Assembly (NCBI RefSeq): GCF_011617465.1
Contig: NZ_CP050153.1
Coordinates: forward strand, 248,001-312,000
Length of the DNA: 64,000 nucleotides
Direction: 5' to 3'
Source of the DNA: Brevibacterium pigmentatum
GTDB lineage: Bacteria > Actinomycetota > Actinomycetes > Actinomycetales > Brevibacteriaceae
A program made the position numbers and the translations under genes. The notes beneath the pieces were generated by a model. That model saw only the letters and a program-made list of their open reading frames with translations, was not told where the DNA came from and did no database searches. Positions 34,053 through 42,231 of this stretch are shown here, in pieces. Within the stretch, counting starts at the first letter, position 1. Every line of letters starts with the position of its first letter.

Positions 34053-34480
34053 GATATGCTCCCTTCAGATGGGCCATGTGGACGAATGTTGTTTTGTACT
34101 AGCGAATCGACAATCGGCCGATCGGGGAGAGCCCAGTCCAAAGCCGGTAATTGGTCTGTGGGGCACCATTTCAGCGCATCGTGGTCAGTGCTTCTAGTCG
34201 GTGAACAGCGTGTCGAAACGCGGTAGCACGCGAGGTCTATCAGCTGACCATTGCTTTCTGTAGTTTGGCGTTTGACGAGATCGAGCACTTCGGCGTCGTG
34301 AACATTGAGTTCTTCGGCGAGTTCACGCGCTAACGCCTGCTCTGCAGATTCGTTCGCCTCGACCTTGCCGCCGGGAAACTCCCATTTGCCACCTTCGGAC
34401 TTCCCAGCGCGGCGTCTACACACAAGAAATTCACCTTGATGCTCGATGACTGCGCCTACGACTTTGAGAGCCCCGTCCAT
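34046..34480 (-). CDS. Nudix hydrolase, MutT/8-oxo-dGTP diphosphatase-like
   Basis: A 144-residue Nudix protein. The Nudix box runs from G38 (GGKVEANESAEQALARELAEEL): E44, R52-E53 and E56-E57 are in place, while the usual final Gly is N59. The preceding CRRRAGKSEGGKWEFPGGK is typical of MutT-like sanitising enzymes that hydrolyse oxidised dNTPs. It heads a leftward operon with the HNH nuclease in a lower-GC patch. The sequence TAACAT about seven bases before the ATG could be a -10 for a leaderless transcript; no ribosome site is seen. Confidence 0.85.
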   Translation of the reverse strand: MDGALKVVGAVIEHQGEFLVCRRRAGKSEGGKWEFPGGKVEANESAEQALARELAEELNVHDAEVLDLVKRQTTESNGQLIDLACYRVSTRCSPTRSTDHDALKWCPTDQLPALDWALPDRPIVDSLVQNNIRPHGPSEGSISC

Positions 34481-34876
34481 GACTACATGTTATGTCAGGC
34501 CGCCGTTGCATGGGGCCGTGGCAGCGATATACTCGCCCGATTCTCACTGAAATGTTGCGGTGTAAATTTGGGCTCTGCGCCGACGGTAACTGAATCTTTT
34601 GACCGCATTCAGTCGTATTGTTGTCGAAGTCGATGACCGGGAGGGTGCTTCTCCGGAAATGGGCGAGAACCAGACGCGTCGAGCTCAGTCTCGGTTTTTC
34701 GCCATTGCCCGCCATCTGAATTTCAGACAGCGACCATCTAGAACCGCTGTTGGAACTCGAGTGCGAGCGTAACTAGGCTCAAAAATGTCATAGCCACACT
34801 CGCCTACCTATTGGTAAACGGCGACTGTTCGCGCGCTAAAACTGCTCGTCAGAGCACCCAACATGCCGAGGAAGTC
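34481..34876. other. Lower-GC intergenic region between Nudix and POT genes
   Basis: About 400 bases between divergent genes, visibly richer in A/T than the rest of the window. It must hold the promoters of the Nudix/HNH operon and of the peptide transporter. An open frame on the minus strand (34431-34715) has no ribosome site or recognisable protein. I find no tRNA, attachment-site repeat or insertion-sequence remnant. Confidence 0.45.
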
Positions 34877-36376
34877 ATGTCCGAATTCCAGACAGTCGAT
34901 GCCGCTGGTGCTGCCGAAAGCCCCGGCGCCGAACAGTCAGTAACGACTAGGGTTAAGCAGCCGATCGGTCTATTCACCCTTTCAGCGATCGAGATGTGGG
35001 AGCGCTTCAGCTTCTACGGACTCCAAGTCATTCTCGCCTATTACATCTATTACTCCGCGGGTGACGGCGGGCTGGGCCTGACCGAAGGCGAGGCATTGGC
35101 AATTACCGGTGCCTACGGAGGTGCCGTCTACCTCGGGCAGCCTCTCGGAGCGTGGTTTGCCGACCGACTTGTCGCCGCTAGAACGATGGTGATGGCTGGT
35201 GGTGTCATTATTATGGCCGGTCACATCAGCCTCGCGGTCATCCCGGGCGTTGTTGGACTTCTCACTGGTCTGGCGCTGATCACCATCGGCACCGGAGCAC
35301 TGACACCCAACGCATACGCCATGGTCGGTCGCCTTTATAAGGAACAGTCACCTCGGCGAGATTCCGGGTATGCGATCTTTTACACCGGCATCCTTATCGG
35401 TGCGCTCCTCGGTCCCCTGGCTACCGGCTACCTTCAGGCGGAGTTCGGATTCCACTATGGATTCGGGGCCGCAGCCATCGGAATGGCCATTGGCCTCTTC
35501 ACCTACTTCCTCGGCCGTCACACGGTCCCAGAAGAGTCAAAGATCGTGCCCAACCCAATTAGCCTGTCAGGCAAATGGAAGGCTCTAGGGTTTGGCGTCG
35601 CGCTGCTCGCAGTAATCGCCATCCTGGTGAGCACCGGACTTTTGTCAACCGGCAACCTCAACAATTACGTACTTGGGACGATTCTTATAGTCTCTGTCGC
35701 CTATTTCGTCGTTATGCTCCAATCGAAGAAGGTGACAGTCGATGAGCGGCAAAGAGTCAAGGGCTTCATTCCGCTATTCATCACCGGTGCAATATTCTGG
35801 ACAATGATCCTTCAGCTTTTCACCACCTTTGCGGTCTATGCCGACACCCGCGTCAATTTGAGCATTGGCAGCTATTCGATGCCCGCCGCCTACATCAGCA
35901 CCTTTGAAGTCATCGCCGGCATCATCGCCGGACCGCTGATCGCAGCTTACGGACAGAAACTCGCCGCCCGACCCAATCGCAAGGTTCCGAGCACCATCTC
36001 GAAACTCGCTCTAGGATTCGTTCTCATGACGTTGACGTTTGGACTATTCGCACTCTTTCCACTGATCTTCACCGGCCGGATTCCACTCATCCCGGTCATC
36101 ATCGGCATGATTGTCATGGGAATCACCGAGGTGATGTACGCTCCGATTGGTATGTCCGTGGCCTCCCAACTGTCCCCAGTTGCCTTTAACTCGCAGATGA
36201 TGGCCCTGTGGGGGCTGACTACCGCCGCCGGAGCCAGCCTTTCCGGCTTTATGGGCCAGCTGTACTCGGGAACCAGCGAAGTCGGGTTCTTCACACTTAT
36301 GACTGCTATCAGCCTGGTCACCGCCGTATTTCTCTATTGCCTACGCGGTCCGCTGCGTCGTCTCGGTGTCGCCTGA
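34877..36376 (+). CDS. POT-family proton-dependent peptide transporter
   Basis: A 499-residue, roughly fourteen-helix POT/PTR2 transporter for di- and tripeptides driven by protons. The family signature E39-x-x-E42-R43-F44-x-x-Y47 in TM1 is intact, and the TM4-5 region has GTGALTPNAYAMVGRLY and RRDSGYAIFYTGILIGALLGP. GAGGAAG five bases before the ATG at 34877 sets the start. Codon use is slightly less GC-biased than in the main catabolic genes. The amidohydrolase gene follows after 41 bases and may act on an imported amide or peptide. Confidence 0.92.
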   Translation: MSEFQTVDAAGAAESPGAEQSVTTRVKQPIGLFTLSAIEMWERFSFYGLQVILAYYIYYSAGDGGLGLTEGEALAITGAYGGAVYLGQPLGAWFADRLVAARTMVMAGGVIIMAGHISLAVIPGVVGLLTGLALITIGTGALTPNAYAMVGRLYKEQSPRRDSGYAIFYTGILIGALLGPLATGYLQAEFGFHYGFGAAAIGMAIGLFTYFLGRHTVPEESKIVPNPISLSGKWKALGFGVALLAVIAILVSTGLLSTGNLNNYVLGTILIVSVAYFVVMLQSKKVTVDERQRVKGFIPLFITGAIFWTMILQLFTTFAVYADTRVNLSIGSYSMPAAYISTFEVIAGIIAGPLIAAYGQKLAARPNRKVPSTISKLALGFVLMTLTFGLFALFPLIFTGRIPLIPVIIGMIVMGITEVMYAPIGMSVASQLSPVAFNSQMMALWGLTTAAGASLSGFMGQLYSGTSEVGFFTLMTAISLVTAVFLYCLRGPLRRLGVA

Positions 36377-36417
36377 CTCTTCAACCATTCTTCTGACCCA
36401 CATCGAAGGAGCGCCCC

Positions 36418-38103
36418 ATGCCTCTCGCCGACCGTATCTATCGAGCCGAAGTCGTTCATACCCTGGATCCCAGGATGCCGGCCACGGATGCCGTTGCCGT
36501 CCACGACGGAACGATCATCGCCGTTGGTGAGATCGACTGCGCGGCAGTGACCGGCCCCGACACAGAGATTGTCGAGCTCAACGGCCAAACTATGGTCCCA
36601 GGATTCCACGACGCCCATGCCCACCCCGTGCTCGGCGGATTGAGCATGGTCGAGTGCAACCTCGACGACATCCATGGTTACAGGCCGTATCTCGACCGCA
36701 TCGCCAAATACGCTGCCGAGAATCCAGACGATGACTGGGTGCTCGGATCTGGTTGGTACGGGGACGTCTTCACTGACGGCTTTCCACATCGCCGGGACCT
36801 CGACTCTGTCGTCCGCGACCGTCCCGCTTCGATTACCAGCCATGATGCGCACGGCACCTGGGTCAACACCCGAGCTCTCGAGGTTGCGGGGATTACACGG
36901 GAGACCCCCGATCCCGACGGCGGCCGCATCGTCAAAGATGATGAGGGAAATCCGACAGGGTTGCTCCTCGAGGCTGCAGCCGAACTTGTCACGGGCTTAT
37001 TCCCAGCGAGTACCGCTGCTGACGTGGAACGGGCGCTCTACAACTCGCAGGACTACTTCCATTCGCTGGGGATCGTTGGATGGCAGGACGCCGGAGTCGG
37101 TGTCCTCACAGGTTCACCGGTCGACACGTTCCACCCGTATATCTCGATCGCCGAGCACGGTGGCTTCGCCAGCAAAGTTACGGCTGCACTGTGGTGGGAC
37201 CGTACGGTGCCATATGCCCGACAAATCGAGACCATCAAGGAACGACGCGCTGCAATCCAGGGCGTTGACGGTAATCGACGCCGCGGCGGTTTGCAGTCCA
37301 CGGTCGTCAAGATCATGCTCGACGGAGTCTGCGAGAACCTCACTGGCGCGCTCAAGCGCTCTTACCGGGGCCACGATCACGAGCATGGCTTACTGATGTT
37401 TGAAGCCGAGGAACTCAACGAGATCGTTAGTGGTCTCGAAGCGAACGACTTCGACGTACACATCCATGCCGTGGGAGACAACGCCGTCAAGTTGGCCGTT
37501 GACGCCTTGTCCAAGAACGGTGGGCCGGCGGCGGAGCGGCGCCATCAGATTGCCCATCTCGACATCGCCGACCCGGCAGAACTGGTCCGGATGGCTGAAG
37601 CCGGAATCATCGCCAATGTACAGCCGTTATGGGCAAGGCGTGACTCCGTCCTCGTCGACACCAAACTGCCTCTGCTGCATGAGGATCAGCAGTCCCATCA
37701 CTTCACCTTCGCCTCGATGAGAGATGCAGGTGTCCGGCTCTCCTTCGGCAGCGACTGGCCAGTCTCGAGCCCCGATCCAATTTGGGGTATGCACGTGGCA
37801 GTCAATCGCACGGCTCCGCACAATGACCCTCACGGTCAGGACGATGTCGCACAGAACGAGCCACTGCTTCCTGACGAACGAATCACCCCCGCCGAGGCGC
37901 TCCGGGCCTACACGATTGATTCGGCCTATGCGAACGGCTATGACGATGTCTCCGGCAGCATTGAGGTGGGAAAGTCAGCAGACTTCGTGATCCTTGATAG
38001 GGACCCATTTGAGGTCGAAACCGACGATCTGGGGGACCTCCAAGTTCTATTGACGGTCGCCGCAGGGGAACACGTCTACGAGCGCAGTAGAGCGATCGTA
38101 TGA
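36418..38103 (+). CDS. YtcJ-type metal-dependent amidohydrolase
   Basis: A 561-residue member of the amidohydrolase_3/YtcJ group, related to N-substituted formamide deformylase. The N-terminal beta sandwich (EVVHTLDPRMPATDAVAVHDGTIIAVG) leads to the metal motif H67-x-H69 (FHDAHAHP); further ligands lie in HIHAVGDNAVK, HQIAHLD and the terminal FGSDWPVSSPDP aspartate. It hydrolyses amide or formamide bonds in small molecules. AAGGAGCGCCCC precedes the ATG. It is probably cotranscribed with the POT transporter, and an N-acylated or formylated amine/peptide is a reasonable substrate guess. Confidence 0.9.
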   Translation: MPLADRIYRAEVVHTLDPRMPATDAVAVHDGTIIAVGEIDCAAVTGPDTEIVELNGQTMVPGFHDAHAHPVLGGLSMVECNLDDIHGYRPYLDRIAKYAAENPDDDWVLGSGWYGDVFTDGFPHRRDLDSVVRDRPASITSHDAHGTWVNTRALEVAGITRETPDPDGGRIVKDDEGNPTGLLLEAAAELVTGLFPASTAADVERALYNSQDYFHSLGIVGWQDAGVGVLTGSPVDTFHPYISIAEHGGFASKVTAALWWDRTVPYARQIETIKERRAAIQGVDGNRRRGGLQSTVVKIMLDGVCENLTGALKRSYRGHDHEHGLLMFEAEELNEIVSGLEANDFDVHIHAVGDNAVKLAVDALSKNGGPAAERRHQIAHLDIADPAELVRMAEAGIIANVQPLWARRDSVLVDTKLPLLHEDQQSHHFTFASMRDAGVRLSFGSDWPVSSPDPIWGMHVAVNRTAPHNDPHGQDDVAQNEPLLPDERITPAEALRAYTIDSAYANGYDDVSGSIEVGKSADFVILDRDPFEVETDDLGDLQVLLTVAAGEHVYERSRAIV

Positions 38104-38120
38104 AGTCGTGATTGACTTTG

Positions 38121-39158
38121 TCAGCGACTTAGACTCAGAGCCTCCCACGCAAACGTCGCTAACCAATGCGACGACACGTACTCGTCAGAGACAGCTGATG
38201 CAAGTCCGGGGGTCATCAACGAATCGACTCGGGTGAGCATGCCCTTGGCCTGTGCCATGAGCTCGTCATGGTCCGTCTTCTCCGCAATCGCCACCAGCCT
38301 CGGCGCCAGCCGCATCACTGATGCCGCTACTGAGAGTCCCAAGCCGTAGAGGTGGCTCTGCTGACCGTCGGTTGGGTCGAGGACCTTGACCGGTGTAAGC
38401 GCTGGGGACTCCGGCGAAAGTTCGGATAGAAACTCAGGCAGCCACGTCGCCAACTCGTCTTCGGTGAGCATTTCAGCCATGAGGTCGGCCTCGCACAGGC
38501 CGGGGGAGAGGAAGTCGTGTCCGCTGCGCTCCTGAGTGAAGTTCCAGGCGGCATCCTCGGCGAAGAATCGACGAGCTGCACCTGCGATGACATCGACAAC
38601 ATCATGTCGGCCTGCCACCCGGGCGCCGAGGAGGATTCGGCGCAGTCCGAACGCCGTGTTCGAGTGCACCCCGTGACGAACTGGCTCGGCCGCCTTCGGC
38701 AGCCATGCAGCCACCAAGTCGAAAACAGTCTCGGCGAGCACCTGCGTATGAGTACCAAGCGCACGCAACTCCGGAATCCCACTGGCATTGAGCACCCGGT
38801 CGAGCTCGACCGCCCACGCCCAGCCATATGGCCGCTCCCACGAAGGACTGCCACGGAGGAAAGCCGCCTCGGCGAGCATATTCTCTTCGCTCAGATGCGC
38901 GGTCAGAACCTCGACCGCACGTTCGCGCCAACCAGCCCCGTGCGCCGCCTCGGTCCCCAACAGCGACGCCAACAAATAGTGCATGTGCACGCTCGAATGC
39001 CAGTCATAGGAGTTCGCGAACGCGGGATTCTTCTCCGCCGCGGGCACGATATCGGCAACGCTCCGCGCCAGATGATGGGAAGCGAACGGATACTCACGGG
39101 TGATATTGCTCAGAGCCACCTCGGCGAAAGGGTGGACGTAATCGTCAATCTGCGGCAT
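38121..39158 (-). CDS. DUF2891 family protein
   Basis: A 345-residue helical protein of the DUF2891 family, whose function is unknown. The family's conserved N-terminal motif NSYDWHSSVHMHYLL is present at about residues 48-62, together with RPYGWAWAVELDR and the C-terminal SDEYVSSHWLATFAWEAL. The His/Trp/Glu pattern in an all-helical toroid suggests a glycoside-type or metal-dependent hydrolase fold, but this is speculative. It converges on the amidohydrolase with a gap of 17 bases, so it belongs to a separate leftward transcript. Confidence 0.82.
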   Translation of the reverse strand: MPQIDDYVHPFAEVALSNITREYPFASHHLARSVADIVPAAEKNPAFANSYDWHSSVHMHYLLASLLGTEAAHGAGWRERAVEVLTAHLSEENMLAEAAFLRGSPSWERPYGWAWAVELDRVLNASGIPELRALGTHTQVLAETVFDLVAAWLPKAAEPVRHGVHSNTAFGLRRILLGARVAGRHDVVDVIAGAARRFFAEDAAWNFTQERSGHDFLSPGLCEADLMAEMLTEDELATWLPEFLSELSPESPALTPVKVLDPTDGQQSHLYGLGLSVAASVMRLAPRLVAIAEKTDHDELMAQAKGMLTRVDSLMTPGLASAVSDEYVSSHWLATFAWEALSLSR

Positions 39159-39288
39159 TGATCCTCATCGGCTCGGGGGCTTCCACTCTACTGGGGCGAT
39201 CACCAGGCATAGTGTCGAACCGCAACGGCTAGGCTGGAGCGGACCAGGATTATCCCTGGACGCGGCGTTCCGGAAGGTTAGGAGAGCA

Positions 39289-39615
39289 ATGACGCGAACT
39301 CCCGAAGTATTCGGCCCGACGGTCGACGACCACACTCGGTGCGACCACTACGCCACTGGCCTCGACATCATCGCAATCCGCTTCGCCTGCTGTGACCGCT
39401 ACTATCCCTGCCACCTCTGCCACTCCGAGACAGCCGACCACCCCGCGCAGCAATGGCCGCAGGATAAGTTCGACCAGCCCGCTGTCCTCTGCGGCAATTG
39501 CTGGAGTGAACTGACGATCGCTACGTACAAGGCGGCCGGCGACTGCCCGAACTGCGGGGCCGCATTCAACCCCCGCTGTGCGGCGCACTCGGATCTCTAC
39601 TTCGCCGGTCAGTGA
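39289..39615 (+). CDS. CHY zinc-finger protein
   Basis: A 108-residue protein consisting almost wholly of a CHY zinc finger: CDHY at residues 18-21, FACCDRYYPCHLCH, then LCGNCW and CPNCGAAFNPRC. These Cys/His pairs should bind about three zinc ions. Bacterial members are small stand-alone proteins of unknown role, possibly metal storage or protein-protein contact. GGAGAGCA precedes the ATG. It lies alone, convergent with the membrane protein of the amine oxidase operon. Confidence 0.88.
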   Translation: MTRTPEVFGPTVDDHTRCDHYATGLDIIAIRFACCDRYYPCHLCHSETADHPAQQWPQDKFDQPAVLCGNCWSELTIATYKAAGDCPNCGAAFNPRCAAHSDLYFAGQ

Positions 39616-39624
39616 CGAATCCGT

Positions 39625-40254
39625 TCAGTGAAGGAACTGCATCACCACGATCATCGCTGCCATCCCCCAACAGTCGAGTGAAATCAGAGGGCGCCTACGG
39701 GCGATGTCACGGACGGCGCAGACCACCAAAAGGATAGCTAGGACGACGACGGCCATCATTAGGAACGTGGTGATCAGCGACACGTCGCCGGCATGATGAC
39801 CATGACCGCCGGCATGCGTCGCACCGCGCATGTGGGCCCCATGGTTGAGGACCTGCCACGCCATGACCGGATAGGCGATGGTGGAGAGCACTGCAGCCGT
39901 CGGCCCCGGGTGCGACGCCCCGGGACCGCTCCATTCAGGCTCGGCCGATGGCTGAAGCCCGCGGTCGGCCTCCGACTCTGACGGGCCGCCCACGCCAATC
40001 GCAACGAGAGCGGGGGTCCGCTTCGGCGAGGGGATCCTGGACGACGATCGCAGGAACACGGCCAGGCAGAGCCCGACGACGAGCAGCGCCCCAGACCAGA
40101 TCACCGGCGGGACCAGGGCGGTATAGGCCAAGTCGACCATGGCAAGGACCATCATTGCCGCGGCGATGATAGTTGCCCGTCCCTTCGACGCGAGAGCGCC
40201 GGTCAGGCACAGGACTCCCGAGGCGACCATGAGGAAAGAGGCCAGGCCGCTCAT
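39625..40254 (-). CDS. His-rich integral membrane protein of the amine oxidase operon
   Basis: A 209-residue membrane protein of no certain family; DUF5134-like proteins look similar in layout. Three helices (about 5-22, 28-46, 51-70) are followed by a polar linker, a helix near 123-138, a loop rich in His, Met and Gly (NHGAHMRGATHAGGHGHHAGD, about 137-157) and two final helices. It starts 12 bases after the copper amine oxidase stop on the same strand, so it is the third gene of the permease/oxidase operon. The His/Met loop suggests copper binding or delivery to the oxidase, which is an inference. Confidence 0.6.
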   Translation of the reverse strand: MSGLASFLMVASGVLCLTGALASKGRATIIAAAMMVLAMVDLAYTALVPPVIWSGALLVVGLCLAVFLRSSSRIPSPKRTPALVAIGVGGPSESEADRGLQPSAEPEWSGPGASHPGPTAAVLSTIAYPVMAWQVLNHGAHMRGATHAGGHGHHAGDVSLITTFLMMAVVVLAILLVVCAVRDIARRRPLISLDCWGMAAMIVVMQFLH

Positions 40255-40266
40255 CGTCTGCGCCGG

Positions 40267-42231
40267 TCAGTCGCACTCGCAGGAGTGACCGGTCTCTGTG
40301 TCGCAGTGTCCCGACTTCGGACGCGGCACATCGAGCGCGGGATTCCTGTCGAAAAAGCCGTAGGGCTTCATCGTGAACCCGAGCTTGTCGACAGGCATGA
40401 TCGGCCAATCCTCGGGGCGGGGGAAGTGCGTCATCGCAAACGATGCCCACACGACGATGTCGTCACCATCGACCGGTCGCTGCTGCTCGACCCACTGGGT
40501 AATGGTGCCAGCGCCCGGGTTCTGATTCGGGTAAGTGCCAGAGGGGAACCGTTCATCCGCATCGAAGTGGGTCAGCCACATGTGCTTCGACCCGAAACCG
40601 GCCCGCTTTGAGATCGACGACCCCTCGGCCGCCATCATCGTTGGCTCATCGGGTACGCGCAGTTCATATCCCACGGGGAACCCATGCCGGTTGTTCTTCT
40701 CCGGATTGACGATATGCCAGACACGGCCGGTCTCCCCGTCGGCAGTCCGACCGCCCTCGGCGGTGAGCCGAGTGAGTTTGCGGGTGAAAGCGTTGCCGTA
40801 GGGGTTGTCGTCACCGAAGGGAACGCGGACAGCTTCCTGCTCATCGACGGCGTTGGCGATGCCGTCGACCTGCATGTCGAGGCGGGCACAGAACATGTGC
40901 TGGTGGAACGGCATGCCCAACCCCTCATCGCCGAGTGGGGACGACCAGCGCTGCCGCTGGGTCTCATCACCGTACGCGGCTGTGTAGACGATGCCGGTGG
41001 CCTTGCACTCGAGCTCGATCGTGCCGTCGAGGTAGAGGTACCAGTAGAAGCCGTAGTCGTAGTTGCCGACGGTGATGAAGAAGGAGATGACGAGTCGACG
41101 GTTGCGGCGCACGTCGACGGCTCCGGTGAACTCGTCGGTGTGCTTGAACAGAATGCCCGCGTCCTCTTCGTGGATGCAGATAGCGTTCGTGATCGTGTGT
41201 GCGTGCCCCTGATCATCGGCGAGCACAGCATCCGAGTAGTGGATCTCGCCGAGGCAGTCGCACCCGAGTTCGAGCGAGTTCGCGCTCTTGCCCATCGAGT
41301 ACTCGCCGGCGTCGAAGTAGTTCTGCCAGAAGCGCACTGGGCTGGGATCGCCGTAGGGGACGACCATCTCCGCCACCGAAGCGCGGTAGACGATGGGGCG
41401 CCGCTCGCCCTCGTCATCGAAGCTGATCTGATGGAGCACCAGCCCTTCGACCGGGTCGAAGCCGAGCCGCACCTGCCACTTTTCCCAGTCGAGGACATCC
41501 CCGTCGAGGGTGAAGCTTGCCCCTTCGGGCTGGGTGATCTCGATCGCCTTCTGCGTCGTCCGCGGCTCAGGCAGCCACGAGTCGAGGTGGTAGTCGAAGC
41601 GCTCCTGCGGCACCGGGACGATATCGGTGTCGACGACCTCGACGACTTCTCCGGTGTTGAGGTCGAGGTAGGCGACAAGCCCTTCGAGAGGGTGGGCCCA
41701 CGCATTGTCCTGCGGGTCCGACTGGATGAAGGATGAACCGCGCACGAGGCGGCGTCCGGCTTCTCCAGGGATGTCGAAGCATCCGGCAGAGAGCGCGCAG
41801 ATGCGCACGGTCTCGACGTCGGTGATGCCGCGAGCCGCGACGGCCGCCCGCCAATTCGCGTCGTTGCGGATCATCTGTTCGGCTTCTTCGTACTCGGTCA
41901 TCGTAATCGGGGCCTGGCCCTCGGCTGCGACATCGAGCACCCGGGCGAGCAGCACCCTGCGCTCGGTCAGCGAGACGAGGAGCTCTGTCTGTTCCCCGGT
42001 GCCGCGATCGATGATGAGCGAGCGCACGCGACGGTCGAGGTCAGTTGCGCCCGAAATAACATCGCGCTTATCTGGTTCGACAAGGCTGACGAGTGCGAAC
42101 AGCGTCTGTTCGTTCACGTGGCCCGCGTCGACGATGACCGCACGGTTAAGTTCGATCTCATCGCGGGTCAGGCGATCAAGAGGGTGGGTGGTCGAAGTGC
42201 CTGCGGCAGTCGTTGTAGTCATGGATCTCAT
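40267..42231 (-). CDS. Copper-containing primary-amine oxidase
   Basis: A 654-residue topaquinone amine oxidase of the bacterial tyramine/phenylethylamine oxidase type: RCH2NH2 + O2 + H2O gives aldehyde, NH3 and H2O2. The TPQ precursor is Y391 in GNYDYGFYW, and the copper ligands are H443, H445 (FHQHMF) and H555 (THFDADERFPSG). Length and domain order are standard and no signal peptide is present. The last residues, GHCDTETGHSCECD, form an unusual Cys/His-rich tail. ATG 42231 overlaps the permease stop as ATGA, indicating translational coupling; a later ATG at 42222 is an alternative. The aldehyde is probably oxidised by the ALDH at 44630-46150. Confidence 0.95.
   Translation of the reverse strand: MRSMTTTTAAGTSTTHPLDRLTRDEIELNRAVIVDAGHVNEQTLFALVSLVEPDKRDVISGATDLDRRVRSLIIDRGTGEQTELLVSLTERRVLLARVLDVAAEGQAPITMTEYEEAEQMIRNDANWRAAVAARGITDVETVRICALSAGCFDIPGEAGRRLVRGSSFIQSDPQDNAWAHPLEGLVAYLDLNTGEVVEVVDTDIVPVPQERFDYHLDSWLPEPRTTQKAIEITQPEGASFTLDGDVLDWEKWQVRLGFDPVEGLVLHQISFDDEGERRPIVYRASVAEMVVPYGDPSPVRFWQNYFDAGEYSMGKSANSLELGCDCLGEIHYSDAVLADDQGHAHTITNAICIHEEDAGILFKHTDEFTGAVDVRRNRRLVISFFITVGNYDYGFYWYLYLDGTIELECKATGIVYTAAYGDETQRQRWSSPLGDEGLGMPFHQHMFCARLDMQVDGIANAVDEQEAVRVPFGDDNPYGNAFTRKLTRLTAEGGRTADGETGRVWHIVNPEKNNRHGFPVGYELRVPDEPTMMAAEGSSISKRAGFGSKHMWLTHFDADERFPSGTYPNQNPGAGTITQWVEQQRPVDGDDIVVWASFAMTHFPRPEDWPIMPVDKLGFTMKPYGFFDRNPALDVPRPKSGHCDTETGHSCECD

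Noticed and set aside
34431..34715. A 94-codon minus-strand frame upstream of the Nudix gene
   Set aside because: Covers the likely promoter, lacks a ribosome site and shows no recognisable protein.
33063..36400. A full integrative element around the low-GC patch
   Set aside because: No integrase, flanking repeat or tRNA attachment site is visible; only composition suggests transfer.
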